Shown piece by piece: positions 16,925 through 26,308 of a stretch of 64,000 nt of DNA. Location: positions 310,001-374,000 of the forward strand of contig CP060499.1 in assembly GCA_024760525.1 (NCBI GenBank). The letters run 5' to 3'. Position numbers and translations under genes: made by a program. Origin of the DNA: Nitrospira sp. GTDB lineage: Bacteria; Nitrospirota; Nitrospiria; Nitrospirales; Nitrospiraceae. The first letter of the stretch is position 1. Each line of letters begins with the position of its first letter. The notes beneath the pieces are model-generated. The model did no database searches, was not told the origin of the DNA, and saw only the letters and a list, made by a program, of their open reading frames with translations.

Positions 16925-19228
16925 ATGAGAGCCTATACTAAGGTTCATCCCATAGTCGGTGTCGGCCTGGTGTTGGCTGTAGGGCTGGCAATTGCGTTCA
17001 GCGGTTTGTTCTCACGCGACGCGCATACCGCGCAGGTCGCCACACCGGAACAATCAAATACCGATACCTGTCTTTCGGCAGAGGACTGTTTTCTGGCTGC
17101 GGTCTGGCCGAAGGAACGACTCGGCAATAGCTTGACGAAGGATCAAGTTGTGGCCTTGAGGCTGGAACGTCTCCGAAAGGTGATGGAGGGATTTCCTGCT
17201 TCGCAGTGGGCCAAACGTGCCGGGTTGCTGTCCGGTGTCATTCTGGTAGAACGGAACCCTGCAAGCGCACTCTCTTACCTTCGGGCGGCCCAACGGGACT
17301 TTCCTGTGCTCGACGATTATATTCGATTCTGGATCGGCGAGGCCTTGCTGCATGCGGGTGATGCCAAGGAAGCAGCCGATATGTTTGAAGGCGTGCCGCT
17401 AGCGGTTCCCGATTCCAACCTGCTCAACCAAGTCGCGCTTCGTGCCGGGGAAGCGTGGTACCACGCTTCCAACTGCTCTGCAGCCGTGGCCTGGCTTGTG
17501 AAAGCAGTCAATGGGAACGACAAGGATCCACAGATCGCTCAGGCGTGGTTACGGTTGGCCACGTGTTATCTTCGAGAAAATCAACTGACCGAGGGGCGGG
17601 AAACGCTGAAGCAACTCTGGGTCAAGTATCCCCAGACCAAGGAGGCCAAGGAAGCCGAAACTCTACTGGCAACCAACATCGGGGGCGAGTCTTGGACAGC
17701 TCCAGCCGACACGCATTATGCGCGGGCGCAGGCATTCTTGGCACAGTCGCTCCATGTGGAGGCGATCGATGAGTTGAAAAAGTATATCGCGCGGGAACCC
17801 TCCTCTCCAAATCGCTGGGACGCCAAACTCAAATTGGGTATCGCCCAGGTTCGGCTCAAGCTGTACGATCAGGCGCGCGACACGTTTTATGCACTGACCG
17901 AGGAGCAAGGCCCTCGGGCCGACGAAGCCACTGTATGGTTGGGGAGGGTCTATCTACGGCTGGGACTGGGAGACAAGCTGTTGGATCTTTGCCGCACGCT
18001 GCCGAAGCGAACGCTGACTCCGGAACAAAAAGGGCAGATCAACATATTTGCGGGGATCTGGCTGGAGGACCAAGCACGGTTCGATGAATCGATTGCGAAG
18101 TATCGACTCGTTGCCAAGTCGGGAGACCCGCTGTCGCAACGGACGGAAGCACAATGGCGGGAAGGGTGGGTGCTCTACCGAACGGACCGCCATCGTGACG
18201 CGATCCGTGTATGGCAGCAGATCGTCGATCAGAAGGACAGCGACTTTGAGCCGCAGGCGCTGTACTGGATCGCCCGTTCCTACGGCCGTGTCGAGGATGC
18301 GAAAGCAAAGGAAGTGTTCGCGCAGCTTTGTCAGCGGTTTCCCTTCACCTACTATTGCCAGTTGGCGCGTGAACAATCGGGCTTGTCGACCGCCGGTAAG
18401 GCGGAAACGGAGCCCTCCCCGATCTCAGCCGCATCCACCCAGTCCGCATCGGAGATATCTTCAACGTCGGTTCAAGATACTCAGACGCATAGTCGGGCGC
18501 AAATCGAGCTGCAGTCGGCATACCGGCGGGCCGTCGAACTCAGGACACTTGGTCTCGATCAAGATGCCGCGCGAGAGCTCGCCGCGTTGACGGATCGATA
18601 TAGTCGTGACCCCGATGTATTGGCCGCCTTATCGATGATGTTGAACGAGGTCGGCGCGTACCATCATGCGTTGCGCCTGGTACGTTCTCGGTTCCGAGAA
18701 AAGTTGGAGCGAACCGGCGGAGTGATTGCCGACGGTCTCTGGAGTGCGGCCTATCCGACCGGATTGCTCCCTACGATCAAAATGTTGGGAGCGAACGGGG
18801 TTGACCCGCTGCTTGTTGCGGCGATCATTCGAGAGGAAAGTCAGTATGATTGGAGAGCTGTGTCTCGTGTCGGCGCCATCGGATTGATGCAAGTCATGCC
18901 GGCCACCGCCAATGCGGTGGCTCAACAGCATCGCCTTCCGAGCCTATCGAGGGAAGATCTGTTCGATCAAGAAATCAACATCCGGATCGGAGTCCGGTAT
19001 GTGGAGCAACTGCTCACGCAGTTTTCCGGCAATGTCGTCCAAACGATCGCTGCGTACAATGCCGGACCGATCGTCGTGGGAAATTGGGCGGCGACCTATC
19101 GCGGGCGGAGCGAGGATGAGTTTGTTGAGTTGATCCAGTATCAAGAGACCCGCCAGTACGTCAAACGGGTGCTTCGCAGCTACAAGGAATATCTGCGTCT
19201 CGCTGGGATTCAACGATCCATTTCTTGA
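16925..19228 (+). CDS. Soluble lytic transglycosylase with TPR-like superhelix
   Basis: 767-residue periplasmic enzyme of the Slt70 type. An N-terminal hydrophobic segment (GVGLVLAVGLAIAFSGLFS) acts as signal or anchor. Residues about 45-480 are helical repeats of TPR-like character (for example PASALSYLRAAQRDFP, VEAIDELKKYIAREP, WLGRVYLRLGLGDKLL), the U-shaped domain of the family. A Ser/Thr-rich linker follows near 500-530, then a second helical stretch. The C-terminal SLT domain has catalytic Glu in IIREESQYDWRAVSRVGAIGLMQVMPATA and the closing AAYNAGPIVVGNW. It cleaves peptidoglycan glycan strands. Longer than E. coli Slt70 (about 645 residues) because of the linker and extra repeats. Confidence 0.92.
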   Translation: MRAYTKVHPIVGVGLVLAVGLAIAFSGLFSRDAHTAQVATPEQSNTDTCLSAEDCFLAAVWPKERLGNSLTKDQVVALRLERLRKVMEGFPASQWAKRAGLLSGVILVERNPASALSYLRAAQRDFPVLDDYIRFWIGEALLHAGDAKEAADMFEGVPLAVPDSNLLNQVALRAGEAWYHASNCSAAVAWLVKAVNGNDKDPQIAQAWLRLATCYLRENQLTEGRETLKQLWVKYPQTKEAKEAETLLATNIGGESWTAPADTHYARAQAFLAQSLHVEAIDELKKYIAREPSSPNRWDAKLKLGIAQVRLKLYDQARDTFYALTEEQGPRADEATVWLGRVYLRLGLGDKLLDLCRTLPKRTLTPEQKGQINIFAGIWLEDQARFDESIAKYRLVAKSGDPLSQRTEAQWREGWVLYRTDRHRDAIRVWQQIVDQKDSDFEPQALYWIARSYGRVEDAKAKEVFAQLCQRFPFTYYCQLAREQSGLSTAGKAETEPSPISAASTQSASEISSTSVQDTQTHSRAQIELQSAYRRAVELRTLGLDQDAARELAALTDRYSRDPDVLAALSMMLNEVGAYHHALRLVRSRFREKLERTGGVIADGLWSAAYPTGLLPTIKMLGANGVDPLLVAAIIREESQYDWRAVSRVGAIGLMQVMPATANAVAQQHRLPSLSREDLFDQEINIRIGVRYVEQLLTQFSGNVVQTIAAYNAGPIVVGNWAATYRGRSEDEFVELIQYQETRQYVKRVLRSYKEYLRLAGIQRSIS

Positions 19229-19292
19229 CAAGATATTGTGAAGTTTTTATAGTGCACCACAATTTATAGGGCCTAAACAAAGAGGAGTTGCA

Positions 19293-19547
19293 ATGTCGTT
19301 GGATCGACTTGATGCCCTGGAAACTCGGATTCGTGACTTGGTGAAGCTGGTTCAAGAGCTCAAACGAAAGAATGCGCTATTGGAAGATGAGATCAAGACG
19401 GCTCGCCAGCGGTTGGTCGCTCAAGACGATGTGAATCAACGATGGGAAAAAGAACGGATCGATATCAAAGCGCGAATTGAGAAAGTCATGAATGAGATCG
19501 AGTTGCTTGAATGTGTCGAGGAGCCCAAGGAGGTGGCCATTGACTAA
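19293..19547 (+). CDS. zapB: ZapB-like coiled-coil cell-division protein
   Basis: 84-residue, almost entirely coiled-coil protein: heptads run from LDALETRIRDLVKLVQELK through NALLEDEIKTARQRL to the acidic C-terminus. Small coiled coils encoded just before zapA are usually ZapB-like, linking ZapA/FtsZ to the chromosome terminus. Its last codons overlap the zapA start by 8 bp, so the two are co-translated. The symbol is assigned by shape and synteny, not by diagnostic residues. SD AGAGGAG precedes the ATG at 19293. Confidence 0.75.
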   Translation: MSLDRLDALETRIRDLVKLVQELKRKNALLEDEIKTARQRLVAQDDVNQRWEKERIDIKARIEKVMNEIELLECVEEPKEVAID

Positions 19548-19836
19548 GACTATCGATGTCGAAATTTATGGTCAACGGTACGCAATCACGGGTGATGGCG
19601 ATGATGCTTATATCCGACGGCTGGCCCACTTTGTCGACGATCATATGAAACATTTGGCCGAAGGGATGAAAACGACGACCCCGACGAAACTCGCGGTGCT
19701 GACAGCCATCAATCTTACCCATCAGCTTTTTGAATCTGAGAAGAAACGAACGCAAGGGGAAGCCGATGTCGAACGACGGATGGTCACGTTGATGGAGTCC
19801 ATTGATGAGCAGATGCCGACGTCACTCTTTCGATAG
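19540..19836 (+). CDS. zapA: Cell division protein ZapA (TTG start)
   Basis: 98-residue FtsZ-ring stabiliser. The N-terminal beta hairpin (KTIDVEIYGQRYAITGDGDD) is followed by helix AYIRRLAHFVDDHMKHLAEG and the long C-terminal coiled-coil helix (TKLAVLTAINLTHQLFESEKKR), the classic ZapA layout. No ATG is available at the right place. A TTG at 19540, preceded by a near-perfect AAGGAGGT, gives exactly the family N-terminus. The start lies inside the end of the zapB-like gene. A 541-bp gap follows, a place where many bacteria keep 6S RNA. Confidence 0.9.
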   Translation: MTKTIDVEIYGQRYAITGDGDDAYIRRLAHFVDDHMKHLAEGMKTTTPTKLAVLTAINLTHQLFESEKKRTQGEADVERRMVTLMESIDEQMPTSLFR

Positions 19837-20377
19837 GGGATTCGCCTTGCTTTCCGAGAGTCCCTTTGTTATCGTATAGATAGGTGGGTGTATCGATGGG
19901 TAGGAAAAGGATGACATCGTAGGATCGTTGATTATTTGGAAATGAGCGTAGTGAATATAAGAGAGAACGTTTTACTGATGGGGTACGAAGAGTCAGTACG
20001 GTGGATGCTCATGGTCGTGGGGGTGTTTGGTCACGGGTTCCTAAGTGCTGCGCGCCGACCACTTGCCCAAAATACGGATAACCGGCAGCTGCAAGCCGGG
20101 CGAAGTGAGTACCTACCGTCCATGCCTGGTTCAGTAACTGGCCCTCCTCAACGACTGAGAGATCAACATCGACAGCCGTGGAGAAGCGGACAGAGAAGTG
20201 TGTCGGGTATGGTATCGTGCCCTGACAATCTCTTATGTTTCCAGACGCAACGGTTCGCAGTCTCCTAAGTCCCTTCCATCCTCACCCCACATTGTGATTC
20301 GTGCCCACTTATGCTGGATCTGTTCGTGTGTGCCATGCCGGGTTTACTAGATTTCGCCTGGCGCTTCTAAGAAGGGG
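19837..20377 (+). other. 541-bp intergenic stretch after zapA, possible structured RNA
   Basis: This is a long non-coding gap for this gene-dense half of the window. The open frame at 19936-20268 has no SD and no family-like sequence. I see short hairpins such as CCGGC-N8-GCCGG at about 20082-20099 and TGGTC...GACCA around 20027-20063. In many bacteria zapA is followed by ssrS (6S RNA), but I could not find the conserved closing-stem sequences of 6S RNA, so that identity is not claimed. The last 25 bp contain the SD for rny. Confidence 0.35.
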
Positions 20378-21958
20378 GTGACTCCCATTTCAACCTCAAT
20401 AGTCGTCTACGTCATACTCTCAGGAATCATCGGCGCATTGATTGGTGCAGGGATATTTGAGCTTCTGCGGCGCCGCATGACGGGGGCCAAACAAGCTGAG
20501 GCGGACGAGTTGGCCAAGCAGGTTGTGCAGAATGCGCAACGCGAGGCGGAGACTGTGCTCAAGGAAGCCAAATTTGAGGCCAAGGACCTCGTGTTTCAAG
20601 CGAAGTCCGAATTCGAGCAAGAGCAGAAGGCGAAGCTTGGTGAACTCTCGGCGATGGAAAAGCGTGTCATTCAACGAGAGGAAGGGTTCGATAGAAAGCT
20701 CGCCGCCTTGGAAAAGCGCGAAAATGATGCGCGCAAGCGCGAAGCGGATTTTACGAAACGAGAAGAGGGGCTCGTGGCCAAGGAGTCTTCCTGTGCCAAG
20801 GCTGAACGCGAGCATCGCGACGCGTTGGAACGGGTGGCCGGCATGACGGCGGAAGAGGCTAAAAAACAATTGATTGTCGAGATGGAGTCGCAGGCGAAGC
20901 TGGATGCTGTCGGGATTGCTAAACGAACGATCGAAGAAGCCCGTGAGAATTCCGAACGGGAAGCCCGGGAAATCATTACCACGTCGATTCAGCGTGTCGT
21001 GCGCGACTATGTGTCGGAGTCCACGATCTCGGTGGTTCCCATTCCGAATGATGCCATGAAAGGTCGGATCATCGGTCGGGAAGGGCGGAATATCCGTGCG
21101 CTTGAGGCGGCGACGGGCATTGATCTGATCATCGATGAAACCCCTGAGGCGGTGATCATTTCAGGGTTTGACCCATTGCGGCGCGAGATTGCGAAAGTGT
21201 CGCTGGAACGGCTGATGCACGATGGGCGTATCCACCCCACGCGAATCGAGGAGATCGTCGAAAAGGTCAAGGTCGACATCGACAAGCTCATGTACGAGGA
21301 GGCGGAGAAGATCATTTTTGAGCTGGGGCTCTCGGATTTTCACCCGGAGTTGATCAAAGTATTGGGTCGCCTGAAGTATCGAACGAGCTACGGGCAAAAC
21401 AACCTCTATCATGCCCGCGAAGCCTCCTACATTTGCGGGATCATGGCCTCGGAGTTGGGCCTCGATGTCAGGTTGGCTCGGCGTGGAGCCTTGCTTCATG
21501 ATATCGGCAAGGCGGTCAGCCATGAAGAAGAGGGACCGCATGCCATGTTGGGGGCCGAGATCGCCAAGAAATACGGAGAATCCCCCCAGATCGTCAATGC
21601 GATCGCCGCGCATCACGAGCAGGTGGATCCGATCTGTCCGGAGAGCGTGCTCGTGGCGGCTGCAGAGGCCTTGTCGGCGGCTCGCCCAGGGGCCAGGCGG
21701 GAAGCGCTCGAATCCTACGTGAAGCGTTTGGAAAAACTGGAATCACTGGCAACCGGCCACAAGGGAGTGCAGAAAGCCTATGCGATCCAGGCCGGGCGCG
21801 AAATTCGCGTGATCGTGCGACAGGAAGACATCACCGATGCCGAGTCGTTTCAACTGTCGCGTGAACTCGCGAAGAAGATCGAACAGGAGTTGACCTATCC
21901 AGGGCAGATTAAAGTCACTGTGATTCGGGAAAGCCGATACGTGGAATACGCCAAATGA
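20378..21958 (+). CDS. rny: Ribonuclease Y
   Basis: 526-residue membrane-anchored endoribonuclease that initiates mRNA decay. An N-terminal transmembrane helix (STSIVVYVILSGIIGALIGAGIFELL) is followed by a long charged coiled coil (residues about 35-205), a KH domain with GRIIGREGRNIRALEAATG near 228, and an HD domain whose metal motif is RRGALLHDIGKAVSHE near 370 with AIAAHHEQVDP later. Start is uncertain: the GTG at 20378 sits almost on top of the GAAGGGG purine run and no ATG is nearby. The 3' end overlaps the ymdB start by 4 bp (ATGA), as is common for this pair. Confidence 0.95.
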   Translation: MTPISTSIVVYVILSGIIGALIGAGIFELLRRRMTGAKQAEADELAKQVVQNAQREAETVLKEAKFEAKDLVFQAKSEFEQEQKAKLGELSAMEKRVIQREEGFDRKLAALEKRENDARKREADFTKREEGLVAKESSCAKAEREHRDALERVAGMTAEEAKKQLIVEMESQAKLDAVGIAKRTIEEARENSEREAREIITTSIQRVVRDYVSESTISVVPIPNDAMKGRIIGREGRNIRALEAATGIDLIIDETPEAVIISGFDPLRREIAKVSLERLMHDGRIHPTRIEEIVEKVKVDIDKLMYEEAEKIIFELGLSDFHPELIKVLGRLKYRTSYGQNNLYHAREASYICGIMASELGLDVRLARRGALLHDIGKAVSHEEEGPHAMLGAEIAKKYGESPQIVNAIAAHHEQVDPICPESVLVAAAEALSAARPGARREALESYVKRLEKLESLATGHKGVQKAYAIQAGREIRVIVRQEDITDAESFQLSRELAKKIEQELTYPGQIKVTVIRESRYVEYAK

Positions 21959-22734
21959 AGGTTCTATGTATCGGGGACATTATGGGAGAGCCGGGCCGCC
22001 GGTCTGTCGCCCGGGTGGTGCCCCGCCTGATTGCGCAGCGCCAGATCGATGCGGTCATCGCCAACGGTGAGAACGTTGCGGGAGGTTTCGGGATCACGCC
22101 GGATCTGGCCGAGGAACTCTTTGAAGTGGGCATTTCGGTCATCACGACCGGAAACCACGCCTGGGATAAGAAAGAAGCGGTCGATTACTTCTCTCGCGAA
22201 CCCCGCGTCTTGCGTCCCGCCAACTATCCGGCGGGAGTCCCGGGAAACGGTCACGTCGTCATTGAAACTGCCGGCGGGGAACGGCTGGCGGTGCTGCAGT
22301 TGATGGGCCGGGTCTACATGCCGACGATCGATTGCCCGTTTCAGGTGGCGAAACGTGAGCTCTCGCGGTTGAAGCGAGAGACATCGGCGATCATCGTCGA
22401 TATGCATGCGGAAGCCACGTCTGAAAAAATGGCCATGGGGCATTATTTGGACGGGGAGGTCGCGGCGGTCGTCGGCACGCATACGCACGTGCAAACGGCC
22501 GATGAGCAAATCCTTCCGAAGGGCACCGCATATATGACGGACATCGGAATGACGGGACCTCTCCATTCGGTGATCGGAGTCAAGAAAGAATTGGCGATCG
22601 AAAAGTTCTTGACCGGCATGCCGAGACGCTTTGAAGTGGCCTCTGGACCGTCGGTGTTTTGCGCGGTGTTGCTCGATCTCGATCCCCGCTTGGGCAAGGC
22701 GATCGCGTTTGAACGAATCCGCCTCATGGATTAG
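21955..22734 (+). CDS. ymdB: YmdB-family metallophosphoesterase
   Basis: 259-residue calcineurin-like phosphoesterase of the TIGR00282/YmdB family, known in Bacillus as a 2',3'-cyclic-nucleotide phosphodiesterase. Metal-binding motifs are CIGDIMGEPGR (residue 4), IANGENVAGGFGI near 37, TTGNHAWDKKE near 63, DMHAEATSEK near 150 and GTHTHVQTAD near 178. The family is often encoded right after rny, as here with a 4-bp overlap, and probably acts in RNA or cyclic-nucleotide metabolism. Confidence 0.93.
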   Translation: MKVLCIGDIMGEPGRRSVARVVPRLIAQRQIDAVIANGENVAGGFGITPDLAEELFEVGISVITTGNHAWDKKEAVDYFSREPRVLRPANYPAGVPGNGHVVIETAGGERLAVLQLMGRVYMPTIDCPFQVAKRELSRLKRETSAIIVDMHAEATSEKMAMGHYLDGEVAAVVGTHTHVQTADEQILPKGTAYMTDIGMTGPLHSVIGVKKELAIEKFLTGMPRRFEVASGPSVFCAVLLDLDPRLGKAIAFERIRLMD

Positions 22735-22825
22735 GGTGGAACACGCAAATAGGCTGGGGTCTGCATGTCTGCGGTGGCTCAGCTGTGATCATTGAGTACC
22801 TCGCAAGCGTCAAAGGAGAGGACTC

Positions 22826-24208
22826 ACGAACACCTATTCTCGCTCATCTCTATCATCTCCCGATATCCCCTCGAGGCAGGTCCTCACCGTCTCGGAACTG
22901 AACGCCATGGTTCGGGCTTCCCTCGAAGCTGACTTTCCCGAGGTGTGGCTCGAAGGGGAAATCTCGAATCTTCGCGCGCCGGGCTCCGGGCATGTGTACT
23001 GTACACTGAAGGATCAATCGAGTCAGGTTCGAGCGGTGCTCTTTCGTTCGGTCGCGCTTCGTCTGCGATTCGATTTGGAGGATGGATTGCATGTCGTCGT
23101 GCGGGGGCGGCTCTCTGTCTACGAGCCGCGCGGTGAGTACCAGGTCATTCTGGATCACCTTGAACCCAAAGGGCGTGGCGCTCTCCAGCTGGCGTTTGAA
23201 CAGCTGAAGCATCGTCTTGAGTCGGAAGGGCTCTTCGATGGGAAGCGCAAACGAGCATTACCGGTGTTTCCTTGGACGGTCGGAATCGTGACCTCCTTGA
23301 CCGGAGCGGCGGTTCGAGACTTGATCACCGTGTTGCACCGTCGGTGTCCCGTCTTGAGGATCGTCATCGCGCCTGTGCAGGTACAGGGTGCCGGATCGGC
23401 TGAGCAAATCGCCTCAGCCATTCATGCGTTGAACAAACTGGGCTTTATCGATGTGATGATTGTGGGGCGAGGCGGTGGTTCGATGGAAGATCTGTGGAGC
23501 TTCAACGAAGAAGTCGTCGTGCGAGCCATTGCCGCGTCGCGGATTCCGATCGTGTCGGCGGTTGGTCATGAGACGGACGTCACGCTAGCGGATTTTGCGG
23601 CAGACGTACGGGCGCCGACGCCATCGGCTGCGGCTGAAACGGTTGCTCCCGTGTTAGCTGAGGTCGTAGCCTGCCTAAGCAGGCTCACCACCCAATGTCG
23701 GCAGGCTATCAGCTCGCAGTGCCTGGAACACAATCAGCGCCTTGACCTTCTGCTCGCCCATCTGGTGAATATCCGGTTCAGAATTCTCAAGGAAGCCCAA
23801 CGTGTGGATGGTGCGGTGGCGGGCATGCGAGAAGCCGTGCGTGCCCAGCTGAAGGAAGCGATGGCGAGCGCGCAAGCATGGACCCACGTGCTGATGTCGA
23901 AGAGCCCTGCCATCCAAGTGCGCCGGGATATGGTGATCATTCCACAACTACGATCACGGTTGATGGGGGCGGTGAGCCACGGACTGAAATGGAGGGCGCA
24001 GCAGGTCCATGCCTATCTCGGCAGATTGAACGGTTCGAGTCCGCTTGCCATCCTAGATCGAGGCTATGGGATCCTCGAGACGGCGCAGGGGCGCCGGGTC
24101 ATTCGGGATGCCCGGCAAGTCTCTGTCGGAGAAGAGATCCTGGCACGTTTGGCAAGGGGCCGGCTACGCTGTACCGTCGAGGAAGTGACGCCGGACCCGT
24201 CGGTTTAA
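22826..24208 (+). CDS. xseA: Exodeoxyribonuclease VII large subunit, apparent ACG start
   Basis: Catalytic subunit of ExoVII, which degrades single-stranded DNA to oligonucleotides. From the first ATG (22907) the product is 433 residues, but the OB-fold then lacks its first strand. The upstream in-frame codons read VLTVSELNA, the conserved XseA opening, and no ATG, GTG or TTG lies before them. An ACG at 22826 has AAGGAGAGG 5-8 nt upstream and yields (M)NTYSRSSLSSPDIPSRQ followed by the conserved start. The total is 460 residues, matching the usual length of about 450. Downstream are the OB-fold (VWLEGEISNLRAPGSGHVYC), GIVTSLTGAAVRDLI, GRGGGSMEDLWSFNEE and VGHETDVTLADFAADVRAPTPSAAAE. The start codon is an inference. 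Confidence 0.88.
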   Translation, partial: TNTYSRSSLSSPDIPSRQVLTVSELNAMVRASLEADFPEVWLEGEISNLRAPGSGHVYCTLKDQSSQVRAVLFRSVALRLRFDLEDGLHVVVRGRLSVYEPRGEYQVILDHLEPKGRGALQLAFEQLKHRLESEGLFDGKRKRALPVFPWTVGIVTSLTGAAVRDLITVLHRRCPVLRIVIAPVQVQGAGSAEQIASAIHALNKLGFIDVMIVGRGGGSMEDLWSFNEEVVVRAIAASRIPIVSAVGHETDVTLADFAADVRAPTPSAAAETVAPVLAEVVACLSRLTTQCRQAISSQCLEHNQRLDLLLAHLVNIRFRILKEAQRVDGAVAGMREAVRAQLKEAMASAQAWTHVLMSKSPAIQVRRDMVIIPQLRSRLMGAVSHGLKWRAQQVHAYLGRLNGSSPLAILDRGYGILETAQGRRVIRDARQVSVGEEILARLARGRLRCTVEEVTPDPSV

Positions 24209-24263
24209 AAGCGAACCAAGACCTCGTTATAATGGCCCTCGTTGCTGCGTAAAGGAGAGCATT

Positions 24264-24521
24264 GTGGCTGGAGTGAAATTTGAACAAGCGATGGCCAGAC
24301 TGGAAGCCATCGTGGGGGAATTAGAGAAGGGAGATCTGCCGCTGGATGAATCGCTGAGGATTTTTGAGGAAGGCATCCGGCTGTCCAAGAATTGTCTGAA
24401 AGTATTGGAAGACGCCGAACGGAAAGTAGAGGTTCTCGTTCAGGACAAGAATGGAAAGAAGCAGTTGCGCGCCTTCACGTCCGATGACCTCGACCTACAG
24501 AGTTCCGCAGAGGATTCATAA
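24264..24521 (+). CDS. xseB: Exodeoxyribonuclease VII small subunit
   Basis: 85-residue helical protein that binds the coiled-coil region of XseA. The family pattern is complete: FEQAMARLEAIVGELEKGDLPLDESLRIFEEGIRL, then the second helix KNCLKVLEDAERKVEVLV. Start is GTG at 24264 with GGAGAG upstream. It follows xseA by 55 bp. Confidence 0.95.
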   Translation: MAGVKFEQAMARLEAIVGELEKGDLPLDESLRIFEEGIRLSKNCLKVLEDAERKVEVLVQDKNGKKQLRAFTSDDLDLQSSAEDS

Positions 24522-24575
24522 CCGGTCGATCGTCTGATCACCGTTTGGTTCTCATTCGCTCCCCTGTTCAATTCG

Positions 24576-25346
24576 ATGGGTACGAAAGCACGACTCGAGA
24601 AAGATCGTTGTGACCATGTGCTGGCGGCCCAGGGATTGGTGCAGAGCCGGGATGCCGCAGCCCGCCTCATTCTTGCCGGAAAAGTCAAAAGCAACGGCGT
24701 GATCGTCGATAAGCCGTCCAGGATGATTCCTGTCGATGCGTCCATTGAGATTACCGGAGAGAGTACGCCGTTTGTCAGCCGAGGCGGTGAAAAACTGACG
24801 GCAGCGCTGGATTCCTATTCGATCGTCCCCCGGGGCATGATCTGTCTCGATGTCGGATGCTCGACCGGCGGGTTCACCGACTGCTTGCTGCAGAGAGGGG
24901 CTGCAAGGGTGTATGCCGTCGATGTCGGCTATGGTCAGTTCGATTGGCGACTTCGGCAAGACCCGCGCGTCGTGCTGATTGAGCGAACCAACATTCGCTA
25001 TATCGCGCGCTCTGCCATAGCGGAACCGGTTGACCTAGTCGTCGTGGATGTTTCCTTTATCTCTCTGACGAAAGTCCTTCCGCCCATCACTCAATTTCTG
25101 CGATCGCAAGCCAGAATCATCGCCTTGATCAAACCGCAGTTTGAAGTGGGGAAGGGCCAGGTGGGTCGAGGCGGCGTCGTACGCGATGAGATCCAGCGAA
25201 CGGAGGCCGCTCAGAGAGTCGTACGGTTCGCGATGGAAATGGGATTACGGCCGGTGGGGACCATGGCGTCTCCGATCAAGGGGAAAAAGGGAAACCAGGA
25301 AATATTAGCAATCTTTGAGTACAACGCCCCGTTTCATGGTATGTAA
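24576..25346 (+). CDS. tlyA: TlyA-family rRNA methyltransferase
   Basis: 256-residue enzyme with an N-terminal S4 RNA-binding domain (RCDHVLAAQGLVQSRDAAARLI, residues 9-60) and a C-terminal FtsJ/RrmJ-like Rossmann methyltransferase. The SAM motif is CLDVGCSTGGFTDCLLQRGA near 90, followed by VVVDVSFISLTKVLPPI and LIKPQFEVGKGQVGRGG. TlyA proteins 2'-O-methylate rRNA; some are also called hemolysin A. The order xseA-xseB-tlyA is common in bacteria and suggests one operon. Confidence 0.92.
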   Translation: MGTKARLEKDRCDHVLAAQGLVQSRDAAARLILAGKVKSNGVIVDKPSRMIPVDASIEITGESTPFVSRGGEKLTAALDSYSIVPRGMICLDVGCSTGGFTDCLLQRGAARVYAVDVGYGQFDWRLRQDPRVVLIERTNIRYIARSAIAEPVDLVVVDVSFISLTKVLPPITQFLRSQARIIALIKPQFEVGKGQVGRGGVVRDEIQRTEAAQRVVRFAMEMGLRPVGTMASPIKGKKGNQEILAIFEYNAPFHGM

Positions 25347-25387
25347 GGTGTGTCGCAATTGCCGAGACAGATCAATCAGGAGGGCCA

Positions 25388-26308
25388 ATGAAAGTACTCG
25401 TGACGGGCGGCGCAGGGTTTATCGGGTCTCATGTGGTGGATCGACTGGTCGAAGAGGGACATCAAGTCGTCATCGTCGACAATTTGTCCACCGGAAAACG
25501 CAAGAACGTCAACCGCGCGGCGAGTCTGTATAAGACCGACATTACCAGCGGGCGTCTTGAACGGGTCTTTCGCAACGAACGGCCCAACATTGTGCTGCAT
25601 CTCGCCGCCCAGATCAGTGTGCGCAACTCGGTGGCCGATCCGGTGTTCGATGCACAGGTCAATGTCCTGGGAACCATGAACGTGTTGCAGCAAGCCGTTC
25701 GGTACGGATGCCGAAAGGTCGTGTTCTCCTCGTCCGGCGGTGCGATCTATGGTGAACAGGAAACATTCCCAGCCGCTGAGTCCCACGTGAATAACCCGCT
25801 GTCACCCTATGGGATCAGCAAACTGTGCGGTGAGCATTATCTGTCCTACTTTCAACGCACAAGCGGCATTCCAGTGGTCAGTTTACGGTACGCCAATGTG
25901 TATGGACCGCGGCAGGATCCCGAGGGAGAAGCCGGCGTCGTTGCCATCTTCATTCAGAAGATGTTGAACAATGAGCAACCCATCATTAATGGAAATGGCC
26001 GTCAAACGCGAGACTTCGTGTTCGTCGATGATATCGCTGAAGCGAACCTGGCCGCCATGGGTCAGGACGCGCATGGAGTCTACAATGTCGGCACAGGGAC
26101 CGAGACATCCGTGAACGAGCTGTTCCGCGTGCTTGCCGATCTCACCGGTTCCGGCGCCAAGGAAGTCCATGGGCCGGCCAAGCCGGGTGAGCAGCTCCGA
26201 AGCGTGATCGATCCCTCCAGGATCAAACAGGAATTAGGATGGGAGGTCAAAGTGGATCTCGCCGACGGGCTCAAGCAGACAGTCGAATTCTTCCTGGGGA
26301 AAAAGTAG
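25388..26308 (+). CDS. NAD-dependent sugar epimerase/dehydratase (GalE-like)
   Basis: 306-residue short-chain dehydrogenase of the extended NDP-sugar family. NAD-binding TGGAGFIGSHVVDRL is at the N-terminus, DNLSTGKRKNVNRA follows, and LHLAAQISVRNSVADP precedes the catalytic Ser/Tyr/Lys set (FSSSGGAIYGE, then SPYGISKLCGEHYL). Later come RYANVYGPRQDP and RDFVFVDDIAEANL. UDP-glucose 4-epimerase is the likeliest activity, but UDP-galacturonate or dTDP-sugar enzymes look similar. SD AGGAGG lies just before the ATG at 25388. It probably feeds cell-surface polysaccharide synthesis; no glycosyltransferases are near. Confidence 0.88.
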   Translation: MKVLVTGGAGFIGSHVVDRLVEEGHQVVIVDNLSTGKRKNVNRAASLYKTDITSGRLERVFRNERPNIVLHLAAQISVRNSVADPVFDAQVNVLGTMNVLQQAVRYGCRKVVFSSSGGAIYGEQETFPAAESHVNNPLSPYGISKLCGEHYLSYFQRTSGIPVVSLRYANVYGPRQDPEGEAGVVAIFIQKMLNNEQPIINGNGRQTRDFVFVDDIAEANLAAMGQDAHGVYNVGTGTETSVNELFRVLADLTGSGAKEVHGPAKPGEQLRSVIDPSRIKQELGWEVKVDLADGLKQTVEFFLGKK

